This document shows positions 47,053-56,052 of a stretch of 64,000 nucleotides of DNA, one piece after another. A program made the position numbers and the translations under genes. This DNA is from Clostridium amylolyticum (GTDB lineage Bacteria; Bacillota; Clostridia; Clostridiales; Clostridiaceae): positions 372,001-436,000 of the forward strand of contig NZ_FQZO01000002.1 of assembly GCF_900142075.1 (NCBI RefSeq), in the 5' to 3' direction. The notes beneath the pieces were generated by a model. The model was not told the origin of the DNA, made no database searches, and saw nothing but the letters and a program-made list of their open reading frames with translations. The first letter of the stretch is position 1. Each line of letters begins with the position of its first letter.

Positions 47053-48828
47053 ATGAAAAAGCTTATAAAAGCATTAATCACTGCCTTAGTATTTATATTT
47101 ATGTTTTCTGTGAACGTCTTTGCTGCGGATAAATCTTTTTCAGTAGATGGATTAAACATTGAAGCTACCTTAAGAGATGATGCTTCTTTAGATATAGTAG
47201 AAGACTTGAATTATAAGTTTACCGGAGACTTTAACGGAGTTACTAGAGATTTAAGGTTGAAAGGCGCTCAGGGTTATGAAATAAAAAAAGTCTTAATAAA
47301 AGAATCTAGTGGAGACTTCAAAGAAATCCCTCAGGGGGAAAACAATAATCAATACACTATTATAAATAACGGTAGCAATGGTATAACCATAAAAATATTT
47401 TCTAAAAGCAAGAATGAGAAAAAGATCTTTAGAATTATTTATAATATAAAGGGGGCAGCTACTCTTTATGACGATACTGGTGAATTAAGTTGGAATTTTT
47501 ATTCTAATGATAATAAAATCTCTGTAAATAATATTAGCCTTAAGATTCTTCTTCCTTCTGAAGATTTAACAGATGTTAAGTTTTGGGGTCATGGACCACT
47601 ATACGGAAAGAGTGAAAAGATAGATAATAAACATCTTTTGTTTACCACACCAAATTTGCATAATGGTGCTTTTATTGAAGCTAGAGTGATTTTCTCTAGA
47701 GAATTTATATCCAAATCCACCAATGTGGTAAAAGAAAACAGGAGAGACTTAATATTAGCTGAAGAGAAAGATAGAGCTGATAGATCAAATAAAGAAAGAG
47801 AAGACGCTAGAAAAATAGCTGCTAAGAATGAAGAAAATGCTCGTAGGGTTAGAAAAATGCTTCCTGTATTTTTTGGAGCAATAGCTTTAGGTATAATCAC
47901 CATCTTAGGCTTCATAATAAATAGTAATAAAAAATATAAACAAGCCTTAAATGCCTATAGAAGTCAATATCCTTTATTTCAAGGAAAATATTATAGGGAA
48001 TTACCCAGTGATTATCCACCTGCCTTTGCAGCAGAAATTATATATTCTGACCTAGATGATAATACAAGCATAATTAGCGCTACTATTATGGACATGGTTA
48101 GGAGAAAAATAATTACTGTGGTGGAGAGTGAAGAAGTTACAGGAATTATAAGAAAAACCACTAAAAAAGATTATGGCTTTAAAGTAGATTTTGATAAATT
48201 AGAAAAGAGCGGATACAGTTTTGAAAAAGAGCTAGTAAGATGGCTTTTGAAGTATTCTAGCGATAAAAGCATCATCTCCTTTAAAGAAATAAAGAAAAAA
48301 ACTAAATCTGAATCCAAAGCCAGGGACTTTAAAGATGAATTTGAGTCTTGGACTAGTGTTATAGAGGAAGAGATACATCATAAACTGGATCCTTACACCT
48401 TAATTCCTGAATATAAAGGTTCTAGGGGACCAGTATTAAAAAATGAGTATGAAGATCATAGATTAAAATGGTTAGCACTAAAGAATTTCTTAAATGATTT
48501 TAGTAAGCTAAATGTGGCAGAGATTCCAAGTATTCAGCTTTGGGAACACTTCTTGGTTTATGGGATAATGTTAGGAGTTTCAGAAAAGGTAATAAATGAA
48601 ATGAAACTTCATATAAGACCAGAAGATTTAACTAATGACCACATATTGTTAAGGTATATGATTATGGATTCTTATTTCTCTACCAACCTTAATACCACGG
48701 AAGAAATCTTAACTAAAACCATGGACATAGCTAATTCTTCTAACACTGACAGTTCCGGATCCATAGGAGGCGGATTTAGCGGAGGCGGCTCCATCGGTGG
48801 AGGTGGCGGCGGAAGCGGTGCATTTTAA
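47053..48828 (+). CDS. DUF2207 membrane protein with Gly-rich tail
   Basis: 591 residues from ATG 47053, chosen because AAAGGAG lies upstream. Signal peptide (about 1-25), an extracytoplasmic DUF2207 domain (about 30-215), a charged helix, one membrane span (about 270-290), a cytosolic region, and a terminal Gly/Ser tail (GGGFSGGGSIGG). The same layout is found in many DUF2207 proteins next to lemA. Role unknown, probably at the envelope. Operon with lemA (45-nt gap). Confidence 0.88.
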   Translation: MKKLIKALITALVFIFMFSVNVFAADKSFSVDGLNIEATLRDDASLDIVEDLNYKFTGDFNGVTRDLRLKGAQGYEIKKVLIKESSGDFKEIPQGENNNQYTIINNGSNGITIKIFSKSKNEKKIFRIIYNIKGAATLYDDTGELSWNFYSNDNKISVNNISLKILLPSEDLTDVKFWGHGPLYGKSEKIDNKHLLFTTPNLHNGAFIEARVIFSREFISKSTNVVKENRRDLILAEEKDRADRSNKEREDARKIAAKNEENARRVRKMLPVFFGAIALGIITILGFIINSNKKYKQALNAYRSQYPLFQGKYYRELPSDYPPAFAAEIIYSDLDDNTSIISATIMDMVRRKIITVVESEEVTGIIRKTTKKDYGFKVDFDKLEKSGYSFEKELVRWLLKYSSDKSIISFKEIKKKTKSESKARDFKDEFESWTSVIEEEIHHKLDPYTLIPEYKGSRGPVLKNEYEDHRLKWLALKNFLNDFSKLNVAEIPSIQLWEHFLVYGIMLGVSEKVINEMKLHIRPEDLTNDHILLRYMIMDSYFSTNLNTTEEILTKTMDIANSSNTDSSGSIGGGFSGGGSIGGGGGGSGAF

Positions 48829-48830
48829 GT

Positions 48831-48869
48831 TTTAAAAGGTAAGCTTATAAGTAAAGCTTACCTTTTAAA
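48831..48869 (+). terminator. Terminator after lemA-DUF2207 operon
   Basis: Stem AAAAGGTAAGCTT / AAGCTTACCTTTT just after the stop codon, flanked by T/A runs. Confidence 0.85.
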
Positions 48870-48940
48870 ATACAAAAATCCTATATTGAAAATTCCATTC
48901 AAGAATATTGCGATTTTATCAATTTAATATTAAATTCAAA

Positions 48941-48970
48941 AACCCCTTAAAGAAAATTCTTTAAGGGGTT
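48941..48970 (-). terminator. Terminator after second cold-shock gene
   Basis: Perfect stem AACCCCTTAAAGAA / TTCTTTAAGGGGTT 11 nt past the csp stop, followed by a TTT tract on the minus strand. Confidence 0.85.
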
Positions 48971-48980
48971 AAAATATTCA

Positions 48981-49181
48981 TTATCTAGTAATAACTATAT
49001 TTTCTGCTTGAAGACCTTTTTGTCCTTGAGCTACGTCATAAGAAACCTTTTGACCTTCTTCAAGTGTTTTGTATCCATCTGATTGTATTTGAGAGAAATG
49101 TGCGAAAACATCTTTTCCATCTTCTCCTGTAATAAAACCAAATCCTTTTTCTCCATTAAACCATTTAACTGTACCGTTCAT
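48981..49181 (-). CDS. Cold-shock protein (CspA family), second copy
   Basis: 66 residues, one cold-shock domain: [26 protein letters not shown], ending AENIVITR. It differs from the 7169-7369 paralogue at many positions, so the two are old duplicates. GGAGGT lies 9 nt upstream of ATG 49181. The long 5' region (49182-49400) is typical of cold-shock leaders, but I see no strong inverted repeat like the one in the other copy. Confidence 0.95.
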   Translation of the reverse strand: MNGTVKWFNGEKGFGFITGEDGKDVFAHFSQIQSDGYKTLEEGQKVSYDVAQGQKGLQAENIVITR

Positions 49182-49451
49182 CTACGTGTACCTCCGAAAT
49201 TTTATTTTCTTAAACTCTTTGTAACAATTTGCAACAAAATTTCTTTGATCATACAGTACGTTTTAATAGCACTTACAAAAAATATATTGTTCAATTATCT
49301 ACGTTTCATTTAAGCAATGAATTAACTATATCACTATTTATAATATAATGCAAGTACTATTTACTATATATTGTATGAACATTTTTATTATACTCATAAT
49401 TTTACTTTTTATTCTATAAATTTTAACAGCATAATAAATAATAATTATTAA

Positions 49452-49480
49452 TTGATAATTATATCCTTATTAGTTATAAT
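49452..49480 (+). promoter_or_regulatory. Promoter of FrnE-like gene
   Basis: TTGATA (49452-49457), 17-nt spacer, TATAAT (49475-49480), 54 nt before the start. The rest of 49182-49533 contains no gene I can support. Confidence 0.65.
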
Positions 49481-49533
49481 GAATTAACAGGATAATTTTA
49501 TAAGTTTCATTGTAAAAACAGGAGGTAAATATT

Positions 49534-50256
49534 ATGAAAGTTGAAATTTGGTCTGATTTTGTATGTCCATTTTGTTATATAGGAAAACGTAGATTTGAAA
49601 ATGCACTAAATCAATTCCCTCACAAAGAAAAAGTAGAAATAAATTTTAAAAGCTTCCAGCTTGATCCTAATGCAAAAATGCAATATGACGAGGACATACA
49701 TGGAATTATTGCCGGTAAATACGGTGTATCCCGTGAAGAAGCTAAAAAAATGAATGATAGTATTGTTCAACAAGCAAAAGATATCGGCCTTGACTATCAC
49801 TTCGATACAATGCAACCAACTAATACCTTGGATGCACATAGGCTATATCACTATGCAAAGAGTGAAGGTAAGATGAATGAGATTTCTGAAAGGCTTATGA
49901 AAGCTTACTTTATAGATTCATTAAAGATAAGTGATCATGAAACTCTAGCTAAGCTTGCAGGGGAAGTTGGACTTGATGAAGAAAAAACTCTTTCCGTGTT
50001 ATCTGGAGATGAATTTACCATAGAAGTGAGTAAAGAGCAACAGGAAGCAGCTGAATTAGGAATAAGCGGAGTTCCATTTTTTGTATTTAACAACAAATAC
50101 GCAGTTTCAGGAGCACAGCCATCTTCTGCATTTTTAGAGGTTTTAAATAAAGTATTTGATGAAGAAGCTCCTTTAGATAGCCCAGAATCTTCAGGTACAA
50201 ATTCTGAAAGGAATCCAAGTAGCGGCCACTGTGAAAATGGAGTATGCAGTTTATAA
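49534..50256 (+). CDS. DsbA-family (FrnE-like) oxidoreductase
   Basis: 240-residue thioredoxin-fold protein without signal peptide. CPFC active site (C11-C14) in SDFVCPFCYIGKRRFE, cis-Pro loop ISGVPFFVFN, C-terminal GAQPSSAFLEVL. This matches the cytosolic FrnE/polyketide-type DsbA branch involved in oxidative-stress or disulfide exchange. A C-terminal extension ends GHCENGVCSL with two further Cys that could relay electrons. AGGAGG precedes ATG 49534. Confidence 0.9.
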   Translation: MKVEIWSDFVCPFCYIGKRRFENALNQFPHKEKVEINFKSFQLDPNAKMQYDEDIHGIIAGKYGVSREEAKKMNDSIVQQAKDIGLDYHFDTMQPTNTLDAHRLYHYAKSEGKMNEISERLMKAYFIDSLKISDHETLAKLAGEVGLDEEKTLSVLSGDEFTIEVSKEQQEAAELGISGVPFFVFNNKYAVSGAQPSSAFLEVLNKVFDEEAPLDSPESSGTNSERNPSSGHCENGVCSL

Positions 50257-50405
50257 TATTCTTAATTCTAAATAACACTTTCCGTCATGAAAAAATATAA
50301 TAATGTGTTTGATTCATATTTATATTATTTTACTAATATAAATTTAATTAAGATAGAGCGTAATATTTAGAGTTTTAACATTATTTATTAAGGACTAGGT
50401 GAGTT

Positions 50406-50762
50406 ATGAAATATATTTGGATTATATTAGGTTTTTTATCCTTTGGTATTGGGGCTGTAGGAGTGATTATTCCTATTCTTCCTACAGCTCCTTTTTTGTT
50501 GCTATCTTCATTTTGCTTTGCAAAAGGCTCAAGCAAATTTCATAATTGGTTTTTAACTACTAAGTTGTATAAAAAACATTTACATGACTTTGTACAATCA
50601 AAAGCAATGACCTTAAAAACAAAAATATCATTACTCTCCTTTGCCTCATTTATGCTATTGGTCAGCTTTTTTATACTGAATAATATTTATGGAAGAATTT
50701 TTATTATAATTATTATAATAATAAAATACTATTATTTTATTTTTAAAATAAAAACAATTTAA
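50406..50762 (+). CDS. DUF454/YbaN-family small membrane protein
   Basis: 118 residues: a two-helix N-terminal half (WIILGFLSFGIGAVGVIIPILPTAPFLLLSSFCFA, family core), a soluble loop SSKFHNWFLTTKLYKKHL, then two more hydrophobic segments. AGGTGAG precedes the ATG. The last ~35 residues are extremely rich in Ile/Tyr/Lys from ATT/ATA/TAT codons and lack the usual tail, perhaps from slippage in a poly-AT tract. Function unknown. Confidence 0.8.
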   Translation: MKYIWIILGFLSFGIGAVGVIIPILPTAPFLLLSSFCFAKGSSKFHNWFLTTKLYKKHLHDFVQSKAMTLKTKISLLSFASFMLLVSFFILNNIYGRIFIIIIIIIKYYYFIFKIKTI

Positions 50763-50780
50763 TCTCCTTTATTTCAATTA

Positions 50781-50804
50781 GTCACTTGTCACGTGCCTGG
50801 CACC
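50781..50804 (-). repeat. GTGCC/GTGAC dispersed repeat, copy 13
   Basis: GTCACTTGTCACGTGCCTGG then CACC: single, close to consensus, between convergent genes. Confidence 0.88.
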
Positions 50805-50814
50805 ATTATCTCCA

Positions 50815-51459
50815 TTATCTTATAATTAGCCCCATCAATCTTGTTAAGTCTAAGCCCTGCATTGCAGTCACTGTAGCACCCTGTAAATTTTCTATCTCTA
50901 TATCAATACCTGCAATATCACAACTGGTAAGATCCATTTTTGATAGGGGCGTTTTGTTGAAAAATGAATTACTTAAATCTGTGTCCTTAAAGCACAATTT
51001 ATCCTTTTTTACTTCTTGAAATATAGATCCTTCCAAGTCAGACTCTACTATGTTTACAAGCTTCAATTTTGAAAAAGAAAAGTTTGAATACTTAGCTAAA
51101 ACATTTTGGAATAGTACATCCTTTATACTACTTTCATCAAACCTTGCCCCCATAAGCTTACAATTAATAAACTCTGTTCTATGCACACTTCCCTCTCGAA
51201 AAGAAGCATTAGATAAATCACAGTTTTCAAATCTAGTATCTATTAAATCAACTTTAGAAAAATCGCAATTTTCAAAGACAACCTTCCTAAAAATACAGGA
51301 ATCTATGGTGAAACCTATATGAACCCCCTCACTTATTGTAATATTTTCTATAACCTTATTTTGTATTTTCTCACATTCCTTAAAATATTCATTTGCGTCA
51401 TCTATCTCTTCTAATTCATCAATAAACTTTGGCTTTTGTATCTTTAATATTTTACTCAT
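50815..51459 (-). CDS. Pentapeptide-repeat protein
   Basis: 214 residues. Residues about 55-165 repeat the A(D/N)LXX-type pattern with large hydrophobics at every fifth position (CIFRKVVFENCDFSKVDL, CDLSNASF, KLMGARF), giving a right-handed beta-helix. ATG 51459 is preferred because GAGAGGTG lies upstream. Such proteins include Qnr-like gyrase protectors, but this one has no specific marker; role unknown. Confidence 0.85.
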   Translation of the reverse strand: MSKILKIQKPKFIDELEEIDDANEYFKECEKIQNKVIENITISEGVHIGFTIDSCIFRKVVFENCDFSKVDLIDTRFENCDLSNASFREGSVHRTEFINCKLMGARFDESSIKDVLFQNVLAKYSNFSFSKLKLVNIVESDLEGSIFQEVKKDKLCFKDTDLSNSFFNKTPLSKMDLTSCDIAGIDIEIENLQGATVTAMQGLDLTRLMGLIIR

Positions 51460-51591
51460 AATTTGCACCTCTCTATAATCAATAAGGAATAACTAATATT
51501 TCCATATACTATTTTAACACAATATTTCTAGCAGAAGTGGCCTGCTTATGACAAACCATCTTTAGCATTTTTATTTTAACCAAGTAATTAA

Positions 51592-52809
51592 TTAGACTTT
51601 TGCCCTTTCCACCATTTTAAACACCTTACCCCTGCAGCTGCTACACCCATTACCCTTCAAATCTTCTATAATTTTAAAACTTTCAGAAACCCCTATCTTT
51701 ATTATTTTTCCACATTGTTTACACTCATAATATCTAACTGTCACATTTAATTCTCCTGTATAAATTGCATCTTTATAATCTTCTTCTATTAAAGGTCTGC
51801 TTTCACTTGTAGTTTTAAGAATAATCATTTGTCCTGTATTTCCTATAATTGCAGCCCCCTCATAATTATTAAATGTAGGAATTATTTCTGAAACCATAAG
51901 ACCCATTTCTATAAAACACTTTTGCATAGCAAGGTCACAATCTGGTGATTTGTGAGCGTATGAAAGAAAAATAGGGATACCATTTTCTTTCTTTAAAGCT
52001 TGTAAACCTCTGGAAACAAATAAATTCATTCCTTGAAGAGTATAAGGGGGGTCAGTAAAAAAGCAATCAAAGCTATTCTTAAGCTTATTAGCTATAGGCC
52101 TTCTAAAATCTATATGCTCACAACTAATAGGAAGTCCTTCTTTCTCCCCCCAGCTTTTAATGTAAGAAAGAATTCTCTCATCAATATCCATTACTAAGAC
52201 TGACGTTTTACAATTTCTTATATCAGCGAACAGTTTTTTCAGCAAAAAGCTTATAGCAATGCTTACTAAATCATCGTCTCCTACACATAAAATTTTCTTA
52301 CTTATTAATGCATGATTTATCAGGGCTAATACAGCTCTTTTTATAGCTGTATCCACGGTACACTTGGATTGATCTATAGTAACATCTGCCTGAGGTCTAT
52401 TAATGAATATTTCATTTATTTCATCTTTTATTTCTATAATTTCTTTGTGGTCTTTCCATGGCTCTAATAACAGCTTTTTATATAATTCCTTATTTAACCC
52501 TTTAAACCCCAACTCATTTTCTATATAATCTCTACCCATTACTGTAAGTCTTACCCCTCTATCTTGAATCAATAGCCCGCACTTTATAAATTCTCTTTTT
52601 ATTGCTGTTATTAAAGGGATAGGAAGAAAGTTATTTCTCGCCAGCTCTTTAGTAGATATTCCTTCTTTAAAATATACATCAACTAAAATTTTTTCTATAG
52701 AATTTTTACCTTCCTTTATATTAACATTTCTACTTACTTCTTCTATATAATCACAAAATAAAGTATCCTTATTTATTATTTTATTTTTTTCCTTATCTTT
52801 ATAACTCAA
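51592..52809 (-). CDS. bpsA: Branched-chain polyamine synthase (BpsA-like)
   Basis: 405 residues: an N-terminal winged-helix-like region (about 20-95) and a Rossmann aminopropyltransferase domain with VGDDDLVSIA (the GDDD signature), VMDIDERIL, and FFTDPPYT. A C-terminal zinc-ribbon-like CKQC...CSSC follows. The family transfers aminopropyl groups to spermidine to make N4-branched polyamines, known from thermophiles. I chose TTG 52809 because GGAGG sits 7 nt upstream; ATG nine codons earlier has no ribosome-binding site. Confidence 0.82.
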   Translation of the reverse strand: MSYKDKEKNKIINKDTLFCDYIEEVSRNVNIKEGKNSIEKILVDVYFKEGISTKELARNNFLPIPLITAIKREFIKCGLLIQDRGVRLTVMGRDYIENELGFKGLNKELYKKLLLEPWKDHKEIIEIKDEINEIFINRPQADVTIDQSKCTVDTAIKRAVLALINHALISKKILCVGDDDLVSIAISFLLKKLFADIRNCKTSVLVMDIDERILSYIKSWGEKEGLPISCEHIDFRRPIANKLKNSFDCFFTDPPYTLQGMNLFVSRGLQALKKENGIPIFLSYAHKSPDCDLAMQKCFIEMGLMVSEIIPTFNNYEGAAIIGNTGQMIILKTTSESRPLIEEDYKDAIYTGELNVTVRYYECKQCGKIIKIGVSESFKIIEDLKGNGCSSCRGKVFKMVERAKV

Positions 52810-53015
52810 TTTTATTCCTCCATGTTTTAGCTTCATATTTTATCCGATAGCAAGCCATTTAGCATCTATATTTACTTTGTCTAATTTTTCTTATGCCTTG
52901 CTTGCTGTTTAATAGTTTTTACATAATATTAACCTTCAGAAAACTCCTATCTTTCATAAGATCAATACCAATTACTTGAAATCATACTAATCCACTAAAA
53001 TTAAGTTAAAACATG

Positions 53016-53052
53016 AAAAGGCTATAGAGACACAAAGCCTCTACAGCCTTTA
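53016..53052 (-). terminator. Hairpin upstream of polyamine synthase gene
   Basis: AAAGGCTATAGAG / CTCTACAGCCTTT (one mismatch), TTTT following on the minus strand. It could be a second terminator or leader hairpin between the candidate small RNA and the synthase gene. Confidence 0.45.
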
Positions 53053-53211
53053 AGATTGCAGTATATACCTAAATAACAATGCCTAAAATCATATACTTAA
53101 TTCTCTTAGAAGTGAAAAATAATGATTTATTATATATTGTTCTAATTAAAGTCTTTTAATTAAATCAAAACTATAACTACTCCAAATTAAGTAAAACCTG
53201 ATTTTAGAAAT

Positions 53212-53441
53212 AAAAAATACCGTGCAAAAGCCGGTGTATTAACATAGTATAATAGGGTTGAATGCTTTCCGTGTCTTAACTTACTCTTAAAAAACTCATC
53301 AACAAATAAACCTATATTAGGCACAAAAGTTTTTTAAGGAACAACTATTCAGTTGATTAGTTAAGAACTACCTCACTCATAAAGCACTCTCCTTATTTAT
53401 GCTTAAATTATATAATAAAATTAACAATATTCTATATTATA
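53212..53441 (-). ncRNA. Candidate structured small RNA with promoter and terminator
   Basis: Minus strand: TTTACA, 18-nt spacer, TATAAT (53441-53436), ~215 nt of non-coding sequence, then ACCGGCTTTTGCACGGT and TTTTTT. Stems inside are TCTTAACT/AGTTAAGA, CTTAAAAAACT/AGTTTTTTAAG (11 bp perfect), CAACT/AGTTG and CCTA/TAGG. AAGGAGAG precedes a 7-codon ORF near the 5' end, so a translated leader is an alternative. The remaining 52810-53511 DNA shows no gene. Confidence 0.55.
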
Positions 53442-53476
53442 CCATATTTAAAAGTTCAGTGTAAAGTTAATTAAAG

Positions 53477-53501
53477 TTTGTCACTTGCAAGTGACTGGCA
53501 C
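53477..53501 (-). repeat. GTGCC/GTGAC dispersed repeat, copy 14
   Basis: TTGTCACTTGCAAGTGACTG then GCAC: single unit immediately downstream of the J-TPR gene stop and upstream of the candidate RNA promoter. Confidence 0.82.
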
Positions 53502-53511
53502 TCTTTTGTCC

Positions 53512-56052
53512 TTATTTAAATAGGGATTTGAATAGGCTCTTCTTTGGATTGATTTTGCTTAATACCTCTGATTTTATGTTTTTTACATTGGAATCCTCGC
53601 TGCTTAGTTCCAGCATTCGGTCGCAAATCACTAAAGCCTCTTGGTATAGTTCCTTATACATTAGTATTCTAAGCTTTAAAAGCAGTACATCTAGGTTGTT
53701 TCCATCTATTTTTAATGCATAGTTGCATTCCACTTCTGCTTCTTCTATGTGGTATAGCCTGTACAGTGCCCAGCCTTTATTTTGGTGGGGGACTATATAG
53801 TCTGGTTCCATATCTATGGCTTTATCACAATATTCAATGCACTCATGGAACCTTTGTAGATTGTATAAGCAGTAACTAACATTTACATAAACTCTGGATT
53901 GATTTGGGTCTAGTTCTAAGGATTTTTCATAGTATTTAAGAGCTTCATCATATTGTTCTATTTCACTTAGGGCATAGCCTGCGGAATAATAGTGATTTGC
54001 ATCATTAGGTTCACAGTTAATTGCATTTTTATATTCATTAATAGCCTCTTCATATCTTTTGAAATTTTCCAGTATGGATGCCTTTAAGGAATAAAATCTG
54101 TCTGGAAGTTGAACTTTTAAGTTGATTGCTGAATCTATTACCTCTAGTGCCTCATTTTCTTTGGATAGATTTATAAGGCTATGAGCTTTATAAAAATATG
54201 CTCCTCCATAGTGAGGATCTTTGCTTAAGGTTATATCAAAGCATTCTATGGCCTCGCTATAGTCTTCCTTATCATAATATGAGCAGCCTTTAGTGTAATA
54301 AAACTCTACGTTGCTTTCATCCATCTCTATAGCCAGATTACAATTTTCTATAGCTTCATCATTTTTATCTAGATACATTAAAGCCCTTGCTTTTTCATAA
54401 TATAATTTGCTGTCTATTAATCCTAAATCCCTTGTTCTGTTAAATACATTTAAAGCTTCATCATATAAATCTATATCAATAAAGGCCTGCATTTTAATCA
54501 CATAAGCCTCTATGAAGTATTGATATCTTTTTACCGCCTCTTCGCAGGCATCCAAACAGTCCTCATAAAGACTCAAGCCTAAAAGCGATGCTGCCTTATT
54601 CTTAAATCCATGGGCATCGCTTTTATCTAAGCTTATGGATTTATTAGCACATTCCAAGCCTTCATTATATCTTTCTAGTTTATTGAGCACATAAGCTTTA
54701 TTATTGTAGGCTATATGCATATCTTCATTAATGGCAATGGTTTTATCATATTGGATTAAAGCCTCTTCTTCTCTATCTAAATCATCTAAAATATCAGCCT
54801 TTAAAAGATTTAGCTTATAGTCATCTTTAAAGGTTTCTAACCCCTTGCAAACACTGTTATAGGCTAATTGATAATCCTTTTGCAGCATTAGCACTTGGCA
54901 ATATAAATAGTGCATATCCTTGGTTATTTCAGTGCCTTCCATCAAATCTTTTAATAAATTATAGCTTTCTTCTAGTTTATCTGTCTTAAAATAAGCCTCT
55001 GCCAGCTTATATTTAACATTATTATCATATGAATCTTTAGCCATAGCTTCTATAAGATTATCCTTATAAAAATTATAAGCAGAAGCTAAAAAAACTCTGG
55101 TATCTTGATTATATGGATACATAGCTTTAAGCTTTTCTAAATATTCTATAGCTTCTTGGTACTTGTTTAAAGATATGCAGCATCTCCCTATGGAATATAA
55201 CGCTCCCACATAGACAGGATCAATGCTAAGCACTACTTTATAATCATCATAGGAGTCCTTTAGCTTTCCAACTCTTGAGTATAGCTCTCCTCTATAGTAA
55301 TAGGCATCTATAGCTTCCCTACGAGTGTTAATCAAATTAGTAAATAAGGATTCAGCTTCCTCTAGGTTCCCATTAATCATATAATATCTACCAATCAATA
55401 ATTTTAAGTCTGGATGATCAGGGCATATAGCTTTAGCTTCTTTCATAGCAGCACTTGCAGTATAAAAGTCCAGATCATCTACAGCGGTATTCAGTCTTCT
55501 AAATTCTTTAATAAATAAGTCCTGCTCATTATCTTTACACTGCTTTAAAAATTCATAATCAAAGGTGCTTGTAGTTGTAATTTTATAAATTACAAAATCA
55601 ATAAAGCCTTTGGGAAAGCTCTCATATAATTTATCCTTTTTAGTGCTCCAGGAAAAATACTCATTAAACAACCTCCAAACTTCTGAAGGAAAATTGTAGT
55701 TATCCATGATAAAGGTTAGAATTCTATCACTTACCTCTTTAGAGTCGTCTATGTTATAGCATATATCTTGTTCTAATAGCTCTTTCCAATAACTAAAGCT
55801 TACTCTCTTCTCATAATCCTTGTAAATACCTTCAAAGGACTCCATAAATTCATCTATGGGAGATAATTTTTTTATAGTTTGTTCTTCCTCTTCATTGGCT
55901 TTTAAGAGGGCTTCTTCATAGGCAGCCCTTAATCTCTGGAACCCTTCCGGATCATTTTCCGGAGAAAATTTAGTTAAAAGCTTAGAATAAGCCCTTCTTA
56001 TAGCTTTTACATCCTTTGTTGGAGAAATACCTAAAATTTCAAAACAATTCAT
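53512..56052 (-). CDS. J-domain/TPR co-chaperone of the adjacent Hsp70
   Basis: 846 residues. An N-terminal J-like domain (about 1-50: NCFEILGISPTKDVKAIRRAY, then FQRLRAAYEEAL), whose HPD tripeptide is replaced by SPE, is followed by a helical linker and at least a dozen TPR units (about 205-830; repeats of the type A-Y-x-G-x-x-L...A-I-E-x-Y-D-K-A). It probably delivers clients to the Hsp70. Its ATG overlaps the Hsp70 stop codon by one base (TAATG), so translation is coupled. The substrate is unknown. Confidence 0.82.
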   Translation of the reverse strand: MNCFEILGISPTKDVKAIRRAYSKLLTKFSPENDPEGFQRLRAAYEEALLKANEEEEQTIKKLSPIDEFMESFEGIYKDYEKRVSFSYWKELLEQDICYNIDDSKEVSDRILTFIMDNYNFPSEVWRLFNEYFSWSTKKDKLYESFPKGFIDFVIYKITTTSTFDYEFLKQCKDNEQDLFIKEFRRLNTAVDDLDFYTASAAMKEAKAICPDHPDLKLLIGRYYMINGNLEEAESLFTNLINTRREAIDAYYYRGELYSRVGKLKDSYDDYKVVLSIDPVYVGALYSIGRCCISLNKYQEAIEYLEKLKAMYPYNQDTRVFLASAYNFYKDNLIEAMAKDSYDNNVKYKLAEAYFKTDKLEESYNLLKDLMEGTEITKDMHYLYCQVLMLQKDYQLAYNSVCKGLETFKDDYKLNLLKADILDDLDREEEALIQYDKTIAINEDMHIAYNNKAYVLNKLERYNEGLECANKSISLDKSDAHGFKNKAASLLGLSLYEDCLDACEEAVKRYQYFIEAYVIKMQAFIDIDLYDEALNVFNRTRDLGLIDSKLYYEKARALMYLDKNDEAIENCNLAIEMDESNVEFYYTKGCSYYDKEDYSEAIECFDITLSKDPHYGGAYFYKAHSLINLSKENEALEVIDSAINLKVQLPDRFYSLKASILENFKRYEEAINEYKNAINCEPNDANHYYSAGYALSEIEQYDEALKYYEKSLELDPNQSRVYVNVSYCLYNLQRFHECIEYCDKAIDMEPDYIVPHQNKGWALYRLYHIEEAEVECNYALKIDGNNLDVLLLKLRILMYKELYQEALVICDRMLELSSEDSNVKNIKSEVLSKINPKKSLFKSLFK

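Noticed and set aside
53212..53441. 6S RNA or tmRNA
   Set aside because: No long rod with central bubble and no tRNA-like ends; an early ribosome-binding site argues against 6S.
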